DNA from: an uncultured Clostridia bacterium
GTDB taxonomy: Bacteria > Bacillota > Clostridia > TANB77 > CAG-508
DNA length: 5,830 nucleotides
NCBI GenBank assembly: GCA_948663505.1
Contig: CAPNAQ010000003.1
Coordinates: forward strand, 1-5,830
Direction: 5' to 3'
The notes beneath the pieces were generated by a model, which was given only the letters and a program-made list of their open reading frames with translations, made no database searches and was not told where the DNA came from. How positions within the stretch are numbered: position 1 is the first letter of the stretch; each line of letters begins with the position of its first letter. Of this stretch, positions 5,775-5,830 are shown piece by piece. Both the position numbers and the translations under genes were made by a program.

Positions 5775-5830
5775 AAAGGGCTGGTATCTGGATGCAGCAG
5801 GCGCCAAGCTTTTGAAGAATAAGCAGGAAG
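5775..5830. other. Anomalous GC-rich tail, possible chimeric junction
   Basis: The last 56 bases contain 28 G or C (50%), against well under a third in the rest of the window, and do not continue the upstream protein. In another frame (from about 5773) they read GWYLDAAGAKLLKNKQE. This weakly resembles the WY-LDA-G pattern of cell-wall or choline-binding repeats. That frame has a stop at 5749-5751, so there is no long fusion. It may come from a different gene or genome. Confidence 0.5.

Noticed and set aside
5800..5812. Cloning-vector sequence, suggested by adjacent GGCGCC and AAGCTT restriction sites
   Set aside because: The flanking bases do not match a polylinker I recognise, and two six-base sites are too little evidence.

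Overview
This is a very AT-rich window (under about 30% GC by eye). Codons such as AGA, ATA and TTA dominate, Shine-Dalgarno sites are strong, and TTG and ATG starts are both used. Together with the protein families present, this points to a low-GC Firmicute of the class Clostridia, perhaps an uncultured gut lineage. No rRNA, tRNA, CRISPR array, transposase or integrase is visible. All genes lie on the + strand.

Layout: (1) The window opens inside the 3' part of a membrane-protein gene of the putative ABC-transporter permease CmpB family (to 475). (2) A short gap carries an extended -10 promoter and leads to a two-component pair. This is an OmpR-type response regulator (535-1203), overlapping by 4 nt a small intramembrane-sensing histidine kinase of the BceS type (1200-2214). 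The kinase frame is broken by an apparent +1 event just before the phospho-acceptor His. (3) An intrinsic terminator closes that operon at about 2219-2246. (4) A 250-nt regulatory gap (2215-2477) holds several inverted repeats. One is TTACA-AAAA-TGTAA, the form expected for a BceR-type operator. A -35/-10 pair and a 5' leader that can fold into two hairpins follow. (5) Next comes a BceA-type ATPase (2478-3245), then a BceB-type FtsX-like permease (3235-5322) overlapping it by 11 nt. (6) Five nt later a permuted papain/NlpC-like protein begins (5328-5774); it appears cut short at its C-terminus. (7) The last ~56 bases jump to 50% GC and do not continue the expected protein, so the window edge looks like a junction, either chimeric assembly or recombination.

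How it works together: the central block is a complete Bce-type antimicrobial-peptide sensing and detoxification module. In this class the permease with its large extracellular domain detects a peptide-lipid complex such as bacitracin or a lantibiotic bound to its target. It signals through the kinase, which has almost no extracellular domain, to the regulator, and the regulator activates the transporter promoter. The gene layout, the operator-like site upstream of the transporter and its absence upstream of the regulator all fit that scheme. The main open points are the broken kinase frame, the structured leader, the hydrolase-like gene at the end of the transporter operon and the abrupt 3' edge.
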